Shown here one piece after another: positions 35,481 to 44,053 of a stretch of DNA of 64,000 nucleotides. The stretch lies in assembly GCA_017984755.1 (NCBI GenBank), contig JAGNYW010000005.1, positions 88,631 through 152,630 on the forward strand, read 5' to 3'. A program made the translations under genes and the position numbers. The notes beneath the pieces are model-generated. The model was not told where the DNA came from. It did not search any database and saw nothing but the letters and a program-made list of their open reading frames with translations. The first letter of the stretch is position 1, and the number at the start of each line of letters is the position of its first letter. The stretch comes from Methyloversatilis sp. GTDB taxonomy: Bacteria > Pseudomonadota > Gammaproteobacteria > Burkholderiales > Rhodocyclaceae.

Positions 35481-35518
35481 GTGTCACTACCCACCAGTGT
35501 GCGGAGATCGTCGTGCGA

Positions 35519-36286
35519 TCACCTCCTGGCGCGGCGTGCGGCGAGGCCGATCAGGCCGAGACCGGCCAGCAGCATGGCGTAAGTTTCGGGTTCCGGCACG
35601 GCGGTGACCGGTGCGAAGCCTTCGAAGGTGGCCGCTCGCAGCGGCGGAGACATGCCGTCGATGCTCGGTGCCTGACGGATCGTCACGGCGTCGACCAGGT
35701 ACCGGAACTCGATGGCATTGGTCTTCAGCACGTACCAGCCGGTGGTCGCATTGCCCTCTTCGACCGAAATGTCGGTGCGGAAATCGACCACGTTGTCGTC
35801 GAACACATCGACCGGATTGGTCGGGCGGGTACGCACGCCATTCGACGTGTGGGCCACCGACTGCAGGCGGAAATCAGTGCCTGTACCCGAGTCGTACCAG
35901 CCGACCGACACATCGTAGTTGGCGTAGCCACGGCGCAGGATGTCGTTGATTTCCACATCGTATTCGGCGCCACCGATCTCGATTTCACCGATATCGAGTT
36001 CGAAACGCGAAGCGAACAGCAGCGTGTTGTCGGCACCTCGGTAAACGTAGTCGTAGAAGGTGCCGATGTCGGTGCCGTCATAGATCACCGAACTGATGCG
36101 GCGCGCGGCGCGGGTGTAGCCCTGGGTGGCCGGCATCCAGTCGAAACCCAGAAACAGGGGATCCGCCGCAGCGTTGTTGACGCCGACGATGCGCAGTTCC
36201 CCGCTTTCGGGCAGTGCAACGAAGGCTTGAGCCGTGTGGGCGCCGAAGCCCAGCATCAGCGAAAGGGCGATTGTCCTGATTTTCAT
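35519..36286 (-). CDS. PEP-CTERM sorting-domain protein 1
   Basis: A 255-residue exported protein. Signal peptide at about 1-21 (LSLMLGFGAHTAQA). The end is the exosortase signal: VPEPETYAMLLAGLGLIGL followed by AARRARR. Exosortase (EpsH-type) would cut there and the protein is expected to be linked to exopolysaccharide or cell surface. The mature body is beta-rich with no named domain. It is clearly paralogous to the next gene, sharing DVFDDNVVDF...EEGN...GWYVLKTNA with it. No exosortase gene is in the window. Confidence 0.9.
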   Translation of the reverse strand: MKIRTIALSLMLGFGAHTAQAFVALPESGELRIVGVNNAAADPLFLGFDWMPATQGYTRAARRISSVIYDGTDIGTFYDYVYRGADNTLLFASRFELDIGEIEIGGAEYDVEINDILRRGYANYDVSVGWYDSGTGTDFRLQSVAHTSNGVRTRPTNPVDVFDDNVVDFRTDISVEEGNATTGWYVLKTNAIEFRYLVDAVTIRQAPSIDGMSPPLRAATFEGFAPVTAVPEPETYAMLLAGLGLIGLAARRARR

Positions 36287-36335
36287 GATGACCTCGAAAT
36301 GAATTTGAATTGACGACGCGAAATGACGCAGGGAA

Positions 36336-37196
36336 TCAGCTGGCGATGCGGCGGCGGGCGACCAGACCCAGCATGCCCAGACCCGCCAGGAACATCAGGT
36401 AGGTCGTGGGTTCGGGAACGGGCGCCATGTTCGTCGGCACGAAGCCGCCGGTGAATGCCTTCACCACCGGCTGATCCTCTTCGCCGGCCTGGAAGTAGCC
36501 GATCGCCTTGTCCGCCATCGTGTAGTACATGGCGTCGGTCTTGAGCAGATACAGACCGCTGTAGGGGTTGCCTTCGGACAGGTTGATGTCGGACTGGAAG
36601 CTGACCGCGTCCGGATCGAAGACGTCGGTCTGCAGCAGCCCCTTGTCGCTGCGCGCGGCACTGTAGAGACGCAGGTCGTAGGGCGACATGTAGAGCCAGG
36701 CCGCTGCGGCGGCGAAGGTGGTGCCGTCCTCTTCGAAGCCGTAGCGGAACACGTTGTTCAGTTCTGCGTTCTGCTGCTGTCCGGGCAGGCCGAGCAACAC
36801 GCGCGTACCGAAGACGAGCTTGTTGTCGCGCGAATCGCGGAACACGAAATCGTAGACGTCCCCGATCGCCTGGCCGGAGAGCACGACGTCTTCCGTATGG
36901 CGGTAATCGAGCAGGGTCAGGGTTCCGCTGCCGATGAGGGGGCGGGGACTGACGGTCGAAACCGCGTCGTAGGTGATGCTTGTCGCGACCAGCGGAATGA
37001 TCCGGTTATCACGATCAGTGAATGATTCAGTGATCGTCATGCCTGTTTCATTCAGGAAATATCGATCGATGATCTGATTGTTTGCGCCGGTCAGGCGCAG
37101 CGGAAACGCCTGGTTCAATTCAACGAAATCCCCCGCGACCACCGTGATTGACGTACCGGCCATCACGGTTGCCGCAGCGATATGCAGTAGTTTCAT
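36336..37196 (-). CDS. PEP-CTERM sorting-domain protein 2
   Basis: 286 residues with a signal peptide (about 1-22, IAAATVMAGTSITVVAG) and the C-terminal sorting signal VPEPTTYLMFLAGLGMLGL then VARRRIAS. It resembles the preceding protein over its whole length (YDFVFRDSRDNKLVFGTRV against YDYVYRGADNTLLFASRF; DVFDPDAVSFQSDINLSEGN against DVFDDNVVDFRTDISVEEGN), so the pair arose by duplication. It lies 49 nt upstream of its paralogue and 137 nt downstream of the TonB receptor gene. Confidence 0.9.
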   Translation of the reverse strand: MKLLHIAAATVMAGTSITVVAGDFVELNQAFPLRLTGANNQIIDRYFLNETGMTITESFTDRDNRIIPLVATSITYDAVSTVSPRPLIGSGTLTLLDYRHTEDVVLSGQAIGDVYDFVFRDSRDNKLVFGTRVLLGLPGQQQNAELNNVFRYGFEEDGTTFAAAAAWLYMSPYDLRLYSAARSDKGLLQTDVFDPDAVSFQSDINLSEGNPYSGLYLLKTDAMYYTMADKAIGYFQAGEEDQPVVKAFTGGFVPTNMAPVPEPTTYLMFLAGLGMLGLVARRRIAS

Positions 37197-37333
37197 GAAT
37201 ACACTCCTTCAATAGTTGAAAGGTACGGCTGCGGGGCGCCGTACCACCTGCGGACACATTCTCCGGATGCTTCTGTGTCTCTTCTTGAAACCGTTTTTCC
37301 GGTGTCTGACGTGCGGCTCCGGAATCATTTCCC

Positions 37334-39934
37334 TCACGTTCCGAATGTGTAATTCAGGCCGAACCAGACCGCGCGGGGCGCACCGGGCCCCACGAACAGC
37401 GAATGCGTCCAGTCGAACGAGTTGTAGTTGAAGCCGGCGGAATCCCTGGCGCCGAAAGCCCCCGACGTGAATGGATTGACCGCCAGATCGCCAGCCGTGG
37501 CATAGCGCCGGTCGAAAATGTTGTCCACCTTGGCGAACATCGAAAGATTGCGGTCGATGCGGTATGAGGCATTGAAATTGAATACCGCGAATCCGGAGGT
37601 GCGCCCCTTTCCGACATAGCGTTTTCCCAGACCGGGTATCTGCGCATTGCCGGTCAGATCCGTACCGCCGGCTTCCGATTCATTGTTTTCGTTGCCGCGC
37701 GCGAATACATAGGATTGCGCCACCATGGAGAAACCGAATGCGAGGCTGTCGGTGACATCCATGTTCCAGCCGAGCCGGAAGGAATGCTTCGGCAGCCCGG
37801 GAATGACATCGCCCGGATTGATCTGGAATTCGTCGAGGCGGCCGGGCGTTCGATCGGATGAACTGTTCGACGTATTGACCACCGTGGCGCTGGATTCGAA
37901 CGTGGCATTCAGCCGGCTGTAACCGGCGCGTATCGAATGCCGGCCGAACTTGCCCTTGAGGTTCAGTTCGAAACCGTCGCGCTCTGTCTTGCCGAAGGTG
38001 TCGAACACCCCCCGGTTCCGCTGGCCGAGCGACACGAACAGGATGTCGTCGGTCAATTCCGTGCGGTAGGCCGTCGCGTTCCACGACATTCGGCCGTCGA
38101 ACGAGGTGCCGCGCAGACCGAGTTCGGTGGTCAGCGAGCGCACCTGCGGCAGGAAAGGGTCGGAGGTCAGCGCAGTCGGGATGGTGCAGCCGAGGTTCTT
38201 GCCGTCGTTCAGTCCGTTCGGATCCTCGAGCGTCTTGTCGCGCGCGCAGCCGAGTTCGATCACCGAAGGCACCCGCGCGCCGCGGCTGACGTTGCCGTAG
38301 ACGTTCAGATCCTCCTGCGGCAGCCAGGACACGCCGAATGACGGATTGAAGCTCCGGTAGCCGTAATCGCCGCTCGAACACAGGAAGCGTGTGCTGACCG
38401 ACGACAGCGAACCGCACACCTCGGCGCGCGTATTGAAGAAATTCGACGTGAACTGATAGAGAGGAATCGGCTTGTCGGACACCAGTTCGTTCTTGACGCG
38501 CGAGTAGCTGAGGCGTGCGCCGTAGGTGACGAACAGGTTCGGTGCCGCCGTCCAGGTGTCGCTGAAGAAGAACGCCGCGGTGCGGCTGGACCCCGTGAGG
38601 TTGTTGCGCGTGATTTCCTGACTCAGCGGCAGCAGCCCGAGATCGGCTTCGCGCGAAGGGTCGAGATAGACGCTGCGTTCCGAATCGATGAAGCCAAGCA
38701 TCTGGCTCTGCCGGAAATCGACGTCGTTCCAGTCGAAGGTACTGCCCAGAACGATCTGATGCGACTCGGTCAGATGCGTCCATTGCAGCGCAACGCCCTC
38801 GGATGCCTGTTTGGAGCGGCCGAAGTTGAACAGGCCGTTCGGCGCAACACCGGCACAACCCGGGTAGGTGACACCGAAGTTCTGGTCGAGCGCACCATTC
38901 GGCGAGCCGAAGCCGTCGGGGCAGCTGACGCCGAGACGATTGGCGCTGGCCCCCTGATCGAAGTCGTCCCATACGTCGCCGCCCTGCGAGTTCTGGTGCA
39001 GGCTGCGGCGATAGATCTGCAGGGAAATGCTGGACGATTCGCTGACGTCGAGACGGATGCGTCCGGTCACGTGGTCGAGATCGTTGATGTTCTCGTCGGG
39101 CGACGTGAAGACCGAAGTCGGACTTTCGCGCCATTGTTCGTCCGGGATCAGCCCGTTTCCGACCAGCGTGTTGCGCGCCTTCAGGTAGGTGACGGTGGCT
39201 TCGCTGGCCGCCACGCGAAGGTCGATGCGGCCGAAGTACTGGCGGACGCTGGTCGGCGAATTGGTGCGCCAGCCGTCTTCATCGAACGCATTCAGCGCGA
39301 AGAAACCGGCCAGCGGCCCGCGGTTGGCGCCCGCCGCAATCTGATACTGACGGCGCCCGAATGCGCCGCCCAGTGCCGACAGTTCGACGTTCGGACTGGT
39401 GAAGCCGGACTTCGTGCTGACCGAAATCGCACCGCCCAGCGTGTTGTGACCGAACAGCGGATTCGACCCCGGCAGCAGATCCATGCGCTGGATGGCGATA
39501 TTCGGAATCAGGTCCCAGTTGACGACGTCGCCGAAGGCCTCGTTGATGCGCACTCCGTCGAGGTACACGGACAGGCCCTGCGGCGTGCCGATCAGCGGCG
39601 AAGCCGAAAAACCCCGGAAATTCAGGTCTTGCTGAAAAGGATTGCCGGCGTAGTCATTGACGTTGATCGACTGGAACTGGGTATTCATCGCGTCGGTCAG
39701 CGACACGCTGCCGGACTGCCGGATCTCGTCGCCCGACATGCTCTGCACGTTCGACGTCGTCTGCTGCTCGTCGATCACTACGCCCGGCAGCGGCGTGATG
39801 ATGCGCGGCGCGCGGATCTGCACTGTCGGCAGTTCCTTGACCTCCGTCTCCTGTGCCCAGACGGACGAAGTCGCGCCCGCCAGTGCGAGGGCGAGCGTCG
39901 TCAGTCGAAGTTTCGAAGGGCGGCAGGCAGTCAT
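37334..39934 (-). CDS. TonB-dependent outer membrane receptor
   Basis: 866 residues. Signal peptide at about 1-27 (ending SSVWAQ). The plug domain at about 40-165 includes VYLDGVRINEAFGDVVNWDLIP and NTLGGAISVSTKSG. A long 22-strand-type barrel ends in a Phe-Gly-Thr tail (FGLNYTFGT). The TonB box region is near ELPTVQIRAP. The cargo is unknown; the barrel lacks anything that points to siderophore, B12 or sugar. Two 15-bp palindromes shared with the histidine kinase promoter lie about 85-125 nt upstream. Expression may thus be controlled by that two-component system. Confidence 0.93.
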   Translation of the reverse strand: MTACRPSKLRLTTLALALAGATSSVWAQETEVKELPTVQIRAPRIITPLPGVVIDEQQTTSNVQSMSGDEIRQSGSVSLTDAMNTQFQSINVNDYAGNPFQQDLNFRGFSASPLIGTPQGLSVYLDGVRINEAFGDVVNWDLIPNIAIQRMDLLPGSNPLFGHNTLGGAISVSTKSGFTSPNVELSALGGAFGRRQYQIAAGANRGPLAGFFALNAFDEDGWRTNSPTSVRQYFGRIDLRVAASEATVTYLKARNTLVGNGLIPDEQWRESPTSVFTSPDENINDLDHVTGRIRLDVSESSSISLQIYRRSLHQNSQGGDVWDDFDQGASANRLGVSCPDGFGSPNGALDQNFGVTYPGCAGVAPNGLFNFGRSKQASEGVALQWTHLTESHQIVLGSTFDWNDVDFRQSQMLGFIDSERSVYLDPSREADLGLLPLSQEITRNNLTGSSRTAAFFFSDTWTAAPNLFVTYGARLSYSRVKNELVSDKPIPLYQFTSNFFNTRAEVCGSLSSVSTRFLCSSGDYGYRSFNPSFGVSWLPQEDLNVYGNVSRGARVPSVIELGCARDKTLEDPNGLNDGKNLGCTIPTALTSDPFLPQVRSLTTELGLRGTSFDGRMSWNATAYRTELTDDILFVSLGQRNRGVFDTFGKTERDGFELNLKGKFGRHSIRAGYSRLNATFESSATVVNTSNSSSDRTPGRLDEFQINPGDVIPGLPKHSFRLGWNMDVTDSLAFGFSMVAQSYVFARGNENNESEAGGTDLTGNAQIPGLGKRYVGKGRTSGFAVFNFNASYRIDRNLSMFAKVDNIFDRRYATAGDLAVNPFTSGAFGARDSAGFNYNSFDWTHSLFVGPGAPRAVWFGLNYTFGT

Positions 39935-39944
39935 GAATCGGTTT

Positions 39945-39963
39945 TGTAGGACTTGTTCCTACA
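39945..39963. promoter_or_regulatory. Palindrome just upstream of the TonB receptor start
   Basis: TGTAGGA-CTTGT-TCCTACA is a perfect 7-bp inverted repeat ending 11 nt before the ATG at 39934. In the mRNA it would form a hairpin beside the ribosome binding region; on DNA it could be an operator. It differs from the GGGAAA-type palindromes further upstream. Confidence 0.5.
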
Positions 39964-40017
39964 TGACCTGTGGCAGTTTCTGTCACCTGCTTCTACCGAT
40001 CCGCACCCGGCTGCAAC

Positions 40018-40059
40018 AGGGAAATTCTCCCGATGTTACGATCTCGGGAAAAACTCCCG
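40018..40059. promoter_or_regulatory. Two tandem GGGAAA-type palindromes upstream of the TonB receptor
   Basis: AGGGAAATTCTCCCG (40018-40032) and CGGGAAAAACTCCCG (40045-40059) are 27 bp apart centre to centre, so near helical phase for two and a half turns. They match the palindrome at 18967-18981 before the histidine kinase. Distance to the receptor ATG is 83 and 110 nt. Confidence 0.6.
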
Positions 40060-40362
40060 CTGCAGGTGCTTTCCGGCTGCTTGGGAGGGCTGCTCACCTC
40101 GACCCGCTGTAACGGCGGCCCGATCAGCAGCGCGACAACGCACGACGCCGGTGTGTCCAGCGAAGCATGATGGCGAACGCGAAGGGTCAGGTCCTGTGAT
40201 GTTTCATGGCGACGGCCTTGTTGTGTTCCGGGCGAATGCCGCCTCGCAGCCGGCTCGGGCTGCTCCGGCGGCATCGGAATTTCAGCGGGGATTCAGCGGG
40301 GATTCATCGACCTGACGCTGGCAGTCCGCCATCGAGGGCGTGCCGGCGCCCCGAGCTCGACG

Positions 40363-41130
40363 CTAGGCAACGATCAGTTCGTCGTCGAGCCACTGCGCCA
40401 GACATCGACCGATCACCGTCTGCACGTCGGGCGGCTCAGGGACCTGTTGTGCAAGGTGTTCGCACGCCGCTGAAAATGCCAGGCCCTGCCGCATCGATTC
40501 GAGCAGCTGTCGTTCGAGCGGATCGATCGATCGGAAGTGGGGCTGGAAGCCCTTGCGCCAGACGATCAGCCAGCCCGGTTCCGCCAGCACGCTGATCCCG
40601 GGCGGTGGCTCGCTGCGGTCCATCGCATGCCACATGTCCATCGTGTTGCGCGTCATGTGCAGCAACTGTGCGCTCGGATGCAGGCGGAACACCACCTGCG
40701 CCCAGTCCTCGTCCGTGAAGGCGGCGAGGGTATTGCCGGTGAGCGGCTCAGCGTCTGCAGCGTCGAATGCCTGCCGCATTGCCCAGTCGAGCCGGGCCAG
40801 TTCGGCCACTTCCGGGTCGTCCGGCCAGGCGGCCTGAAGCCAGTCGGCGAAAGCGTGACCGAATGGGCGGAGGCTGAACCGGCTGGGCGGATGATCCGCG
40901 ATGTAGCGCAGCGCTGCCGACTCGAAACGTTCGTCGCCCAGCCACGACCAGGTCTTGTCGAAACTGTCCTTCAGCGTATCGAGCAGACGGATGCGGTAGG
41001 CGTTGAAATAAATGCCTGCGCGTCCGGCCTTGGCCAGACCGCCGGCGTCGGCCACAGTCGTCAGGAATGCACTCGGTCGGTCGTGGAGATAGTCGACGAA
41101 CTGTTGCTGGAGCACACCGAGCGCACTCAT
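40363..41130 (-). CDS. bufC: BufC/HvfC-type partner protein (DUF2063)
   Basis: 255 residues starting [14 protein letters not shown], with [27 protein letters not shown], the DUF2063 hallmark. In bufferin-type systems this protein pairs with the iron-dependent oxidase BufB to modify the precursor peptide. The start overlaps the bufB stop by 4 nt (ATGA). No signal peptide is present, consistent with cytoplasmic action. Third and last gene of bufA-bufB-bufC here; a DoxX gene that often follows is not found. Confidence 0.87.
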   Translation of the reverse strand: MSALGVLQQQFVDYLHDRPSAFLTTVADAGGLAKAGRAGIYFNAYRIRLLDTLKDSFDKTWSWLGDERFESAALRYIADHPPSRFSLRPFGHAFADWLQAAWPDDPEVAELARLDWAMRQAFDAADAEPLTGNTLAAFTDEDWAQVVFRLHPSAQLLHMTRNTMDMWHAMDRSEPPPGISVLAEPGWLIVWRKGFQPHFRSIDPLERQLLESMRQGLAFSAACEHLAQQVPEPPDVQTVIGRCLAQWLDDELIVA

Positions 41131-41975
41131 GCCACGGCCCTTTCGGCGAGGTCGGCACGCGCCGCGATGCCGCGTGCACGGTCGATTTCATCCAGCAGTT
41201 CGGGTAGCTCCGGTATGCGGTCGTCGCGCTCGATCATGGTGGCGACCTGACCGAACATGCCGCACGCGATGTCGTACAGCGCCCACACCTCTTCGCATAC
41301 CGGATGATCGTGCGTGTCGATCAGGTGATCGTCATGCGTCGAATGCCCGGCCAGATGGATCTGCTGCACGCGACCGGCCGGCAGAGCCTTCAGGTAATCC
41401 ACGGGATCGAACCCGTGATTGATGCTGCTCACATAGACGTTGTTCACATCGAGCAGCAGCAGGCAGTCGGCCTCTTCGGCCACCGTGCGGATGAAATCCC
41501 ACTCCGTGGCCTCGGATGCACCGTAGGCCAGATAGCTGGACACATTCTCCAGCACCAGACGGCGCCCGAGTTCATGCTGCACCTGACCTATCTTCCGCAC
41601 CAGCAGGCGTGCCGCTTCGTCCGTGTACGGCAGGGGGAGAAGATCGTGCGAATTCATGCCGTTGAAGCCGGTCCAGCACAGGTGGTCGGATATCCAGAGC
41701 GGATCGACGCGATCGGCCAGCGCCTTCAATTTCGCGAGATAGACGCGATCGATTGCCTCATCGGACCCGATCGACAGTGCCACACCGTGCATGGCCATCG
41801 GGTAATCGGCGCGCAGGCGGTCGAGCATTGCCATCGGCTTGCCGCCGTCGACCATGAAGTTTTCGGAAATGATTTCCAGCCAGTCCAGCGGCGCGCGCTG
41901 CTCGAGCAGGGCGTGGTAGTGCGTCGGGCGCAGGCCCAGGCCGAAGCCAGGGGACGGGCGGGTAAGTCGAGACAT
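41127..41975 (-). CDS. bufB: MNIO-family oxidase BufB (DUF692)
   Basis: Multinuclear non-haem iron-dependent oxidase with a TIM barrel that converts Cys residues of bufferins into thiooxazole-type copper ligands. The start at 41975 gives 282 residues, the usual size; longer in-frame readings are rejected. Family features: [78 protein letters not shown] and [18 protein letters not shown]. These supply the His/Glu/Asp metal ligands. It lies 91 nt after bufA. Confidence 0.92.
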   Translation of the reverse strand: MSRLTRPSPGFGLGLRPTHYHALLEQRAPLDWLEIISENFMVDGGKPMAMLDRLRADYPMAMHGVALSIGSDEAIDRVYLAKLKALADRVDPLWISDHLCWTGFNGMNSHDLLPLPYTDEAARLLVRKIGQVQHELGRRLVLENVSSYLAYGASEATEWDFIRTVAEEADCLLLLDVNNVYVSSINHGFDPVDYLKALPAGRVQQIHLAGHSTHDDHLIDTHDHPVCEEVWALYDIACGMFGQVATMIERDDRIPELPELLDEIDRARGIAARADLAERAVA

Positions 41976-42066
41976 CGGAAATTCCGTTCGGACAGGGCAG
42001 GGGACCGTTCCGCCCGCCGCTGTGTCGGCTGCGGCAGGCGGAACGACGTGCTTTGCCTGCAAACGA

Positions 42067-42357
42067 TTACTTTGCGACGAGATCGCCGATGGTGCCGCCC
42101 TGCGACAGGCAATCCTTGGCCGCGACGCCCTTGAAGCCGTGGCCCTTGCAGGCGTTCTGTCCCTTGCAGCTGTTCTCTGCGGTTGCGCAGTCGCTGTTGC
42201 CCTTGCAGGCGTGCAGACCGTAGCAATGCACCTTGTCGCTGGCACCGACGGCAAGGCCCTTGGAACCGGCGGGCGCGTCGGCGGCGAACACGGCACCCGA
42301 CAGGGCGAAGGCGGCTGCAGCGGCAGCGATGGAAGCACCGAAATTGATCTTGGACAT
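42067..42357 (-). CDS. bufA: Bufferin precursor (BufA family, DUF2282-like)
   Basis: 96 residues starting at 42357. Signal peptide at about 1-25 ([13 protein letters not shown]). The mature part has eight Cys placed in short repeats: [31 protein letters not shown] and AKDCLSQGG. This is the pattern of periplasmic bufferin metallophores that bind copper after modification by BufB/BufC. The CKG-repeat form fits the subgroup called BufA2, though I assign that subgroup from memory. First gene of the operon. Confidence 0.88.
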   Translation of the reverse strand: MSKINFGASIAAAAAAFALSGAVFAADAPAGSKGLAVGASDKVHCYGLHACKGNSDCATAENSCKGQNACKGHGFKGVAAKDCLSQGGTIGDLVAK

Positions 42358-42526
42358 GGACGTTCTCCTGAGTGAGGGGCATGAGCCCCGGATATGGACT
42401 GAGCGAGAACACCATCCGCAGAGGCCTGCTGCCTGCGAATTTCGCTCTCCAGCCACAAGACCCGGCAGCGCCGGTCATGCTTACTTCATCAGGAAAATTA
42501 ATTTCTGCCGCGCTGCAGCCCGCAGA

Positions 42527-43795
42527 TCAACCGGAATTCTTGCCGGCGTCCGGCTCTGCTGCCGGCGCCCAGGGCAGCTGCTGCTTCTGCGCCTCGTCAT
42601 GCCAGCGTTCTTCTTCTTCATGGATGTAGCGCTGCGTGGTGCGCGCGTCGGTGTGGCGGGCGTCCTTCTGCACGAAACGCTCGTTCATGCCGCTGTCCAG
42701 CTTGGCCGTGATGCCGGTGTGCCGACCCCAGTGCGCGGATGCGGCGCGCAGCTTCTCGCGCTTGTGCTCCGACTCGGGCGGCAGCAGTTCGGCCGCAGCA
42801 CAGAAGATCTTCTTCAGTATCTGGTTCAGCCGGCGGGCGGTGATCGGACTGCGGTCCTTGAGCGACACCAGCAACGGCGTGAGGTCGGTGCGTTTGGGCA
42901 TGGCAGACAGGCCGAGATGCTTGCGGTAGCGCACCAGCGCATGAACCATGTCGTCGGCCACCGGCACCCTGGCCTGCTTGCCGCCCTTTCCGACGACATG
43001 CCACCACCAGCGGCCGCGCTCTTCGCGGAAACTGTTCATGCGATGCGATTCCAGCTCGCCGGCGCGCGGCGCCAGCATGTAGAGCAGCGCCGCGATGAAG
43101 CGGGCGCGTTCGTATTCATCGAGCGCGACGTCGCTGTCCCGCGGCATGGCCTCGATCGCCCGCGTCACGGCCTGCCACATTTCGCCGTCGAGAAAGCGCT
43201 CGATCTTCAGCATCTCTTCGGTCTGCGCGATCACGTGTGCCGGTCCGGTCCCGCTCCCGCTCAACTCGACGCTGAGCTTGCGGCGCCGCTGCCGGATCAG
43301 ACCGAGCGGGTTGCCCGCGAGATAGCCGGCATCGACCATATAGGACATCAGCGAATTGATCGCGGCGATGGCGGTCAGCACCGCCGCGTCGGACAACGGA
43401 CCCACGAACGGACGCCACTGAGGCTTCACGCGCGGCACCTTCGGCCCGCACCACAGCGCGGCCGGCTGGGGATCGGCCAGAAAGTGCAGATAGCCCTCGA
43501 AGTCCTGCCGGTTCAGGCTGGACAGCGGCTTGCCGCATTCGATCAGCGACCACAGCAGCAGCCGTTCGCACTCGCGCTGATAGATGCGGTGTGTCCCGGG
43601 CGAGCGGTCGTACTCGGAAAGGAAGCAGCGGATTGCCTCGGCATCGGTCGTTGCCCCGATCTGGAGACGTGCCCGATCTGCACGGTTCACGCCGTCGTGA
43701 CCATCCAGCGCCACCGGCACGATGATTTCGTCGAGCGGGCGGATCGGAAGTGCCGGCGCAGTCGTCGCAGCCGGCGAGGAAGCGGGATCTGTCAT
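42527..43795 (-). CDS. Orphan tyrosine recombinase (phage integrase family)
   Basis: 422 residues from the ATG at 43795 (an in-frame ATG 13 codons upstream is possible; neither has a good ribosome site). A core-binding domain (about 45-190, FLSEYDRSPGTHRIYQRECERLLLW) is followed by the catalytic domain: Arg in APRAGELESHRM, Lys in VGKGGKQARVPV, HxxR in SAHWGRHTGI and the nucleophile Tyr in TTQRYIH. All catalytic residues are present. No other phage gene, att repeat or tRNA is nearby, so it may serve a solitary or host function. Confidence 0.88.
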   Translation of the reverse strand: MTDPASSPAATTAPALPIRPLDEIIVPVALDGHDGVNRADRARLQIGATTDAEAIRCFLSEYDRSPGTHRIYQRECERLLLWSLIECGKPLSSLNRQDFEGYLHFLADPQPAALWCGPKVPRVKPQWRPFVGPLSDAAVLTAIAAINSLMSYMVDAGYLAGNPLGLIRQRRRKLSVELSGSGTGPAHVIAQTEEMLKIERFLDGEMWQAVTRAIEAMPRDSDVALDEYERARFIAALLYMLAPRAGELESHRMNSFREERGRWWWHVVGKGGKQARVPVADDMVHALVRYRKHLGLSAMPKRTDLTPLLVSLKDRSPITARRLNQILKKIFCAAAELLPPESEHKREKLRAASAHWGRHTGITAKLDSGMNERFVQKDARHTDARTTQRYIHEEEERWHDEAQKQQLPWAPAAEPDAGKNSG

Positions 43796-44053
43796 GGCGA
43801 GAAAGTGTGGGTCGGGAATGACCGTCTGCATTCGTGCGTATATATATATGTAACGCATCATGCGCGGGCCGCAAGGCTGGATGTTACCCGCCTGCCGGAA
43901 CCAAGCGGCAGCACATCGGGTCAGCTTCGCGTCAGAAAGAAATGCGAAAGTCGCGACGCTCCGGGCCCGGCCGGTACGCTGCCCCGTCCGGCACACAGGT
44001 GCAAAGAGGTTATCCTTCCGACCGACTGACGCAGACCGACTTCGGCCGCATTC

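Larger units (their letters stand above)
39935..40362. other. Gene-free regulatory stretch upstream of the TonB receptor
   Basis: This 428-bp interval has no convincing gene. It holds three palindromes (39945-39963, 40018-40032, 40045-40059) on the receptor-proximal side and a short direct repeat of ATTCAGCGGGG at about 40279-40302 near the bufC end. I saw no cobalamin riboswitch elements. Confidence 0.6.

Noticed and set aside
37311-37333. GGAA-N4-TTCC near the end of the TonB receptor gene as another copy of the shared palindrome
   Set aside because: Spacing and outer bases differ, and it is downstream of the gene, not in a promoter.
39964-40362. Possible cobalamin riboswitch upstream of the TonB receptor
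   Set aside because: No B12-box-like or core riboswitch elements were found on the receptor strand.
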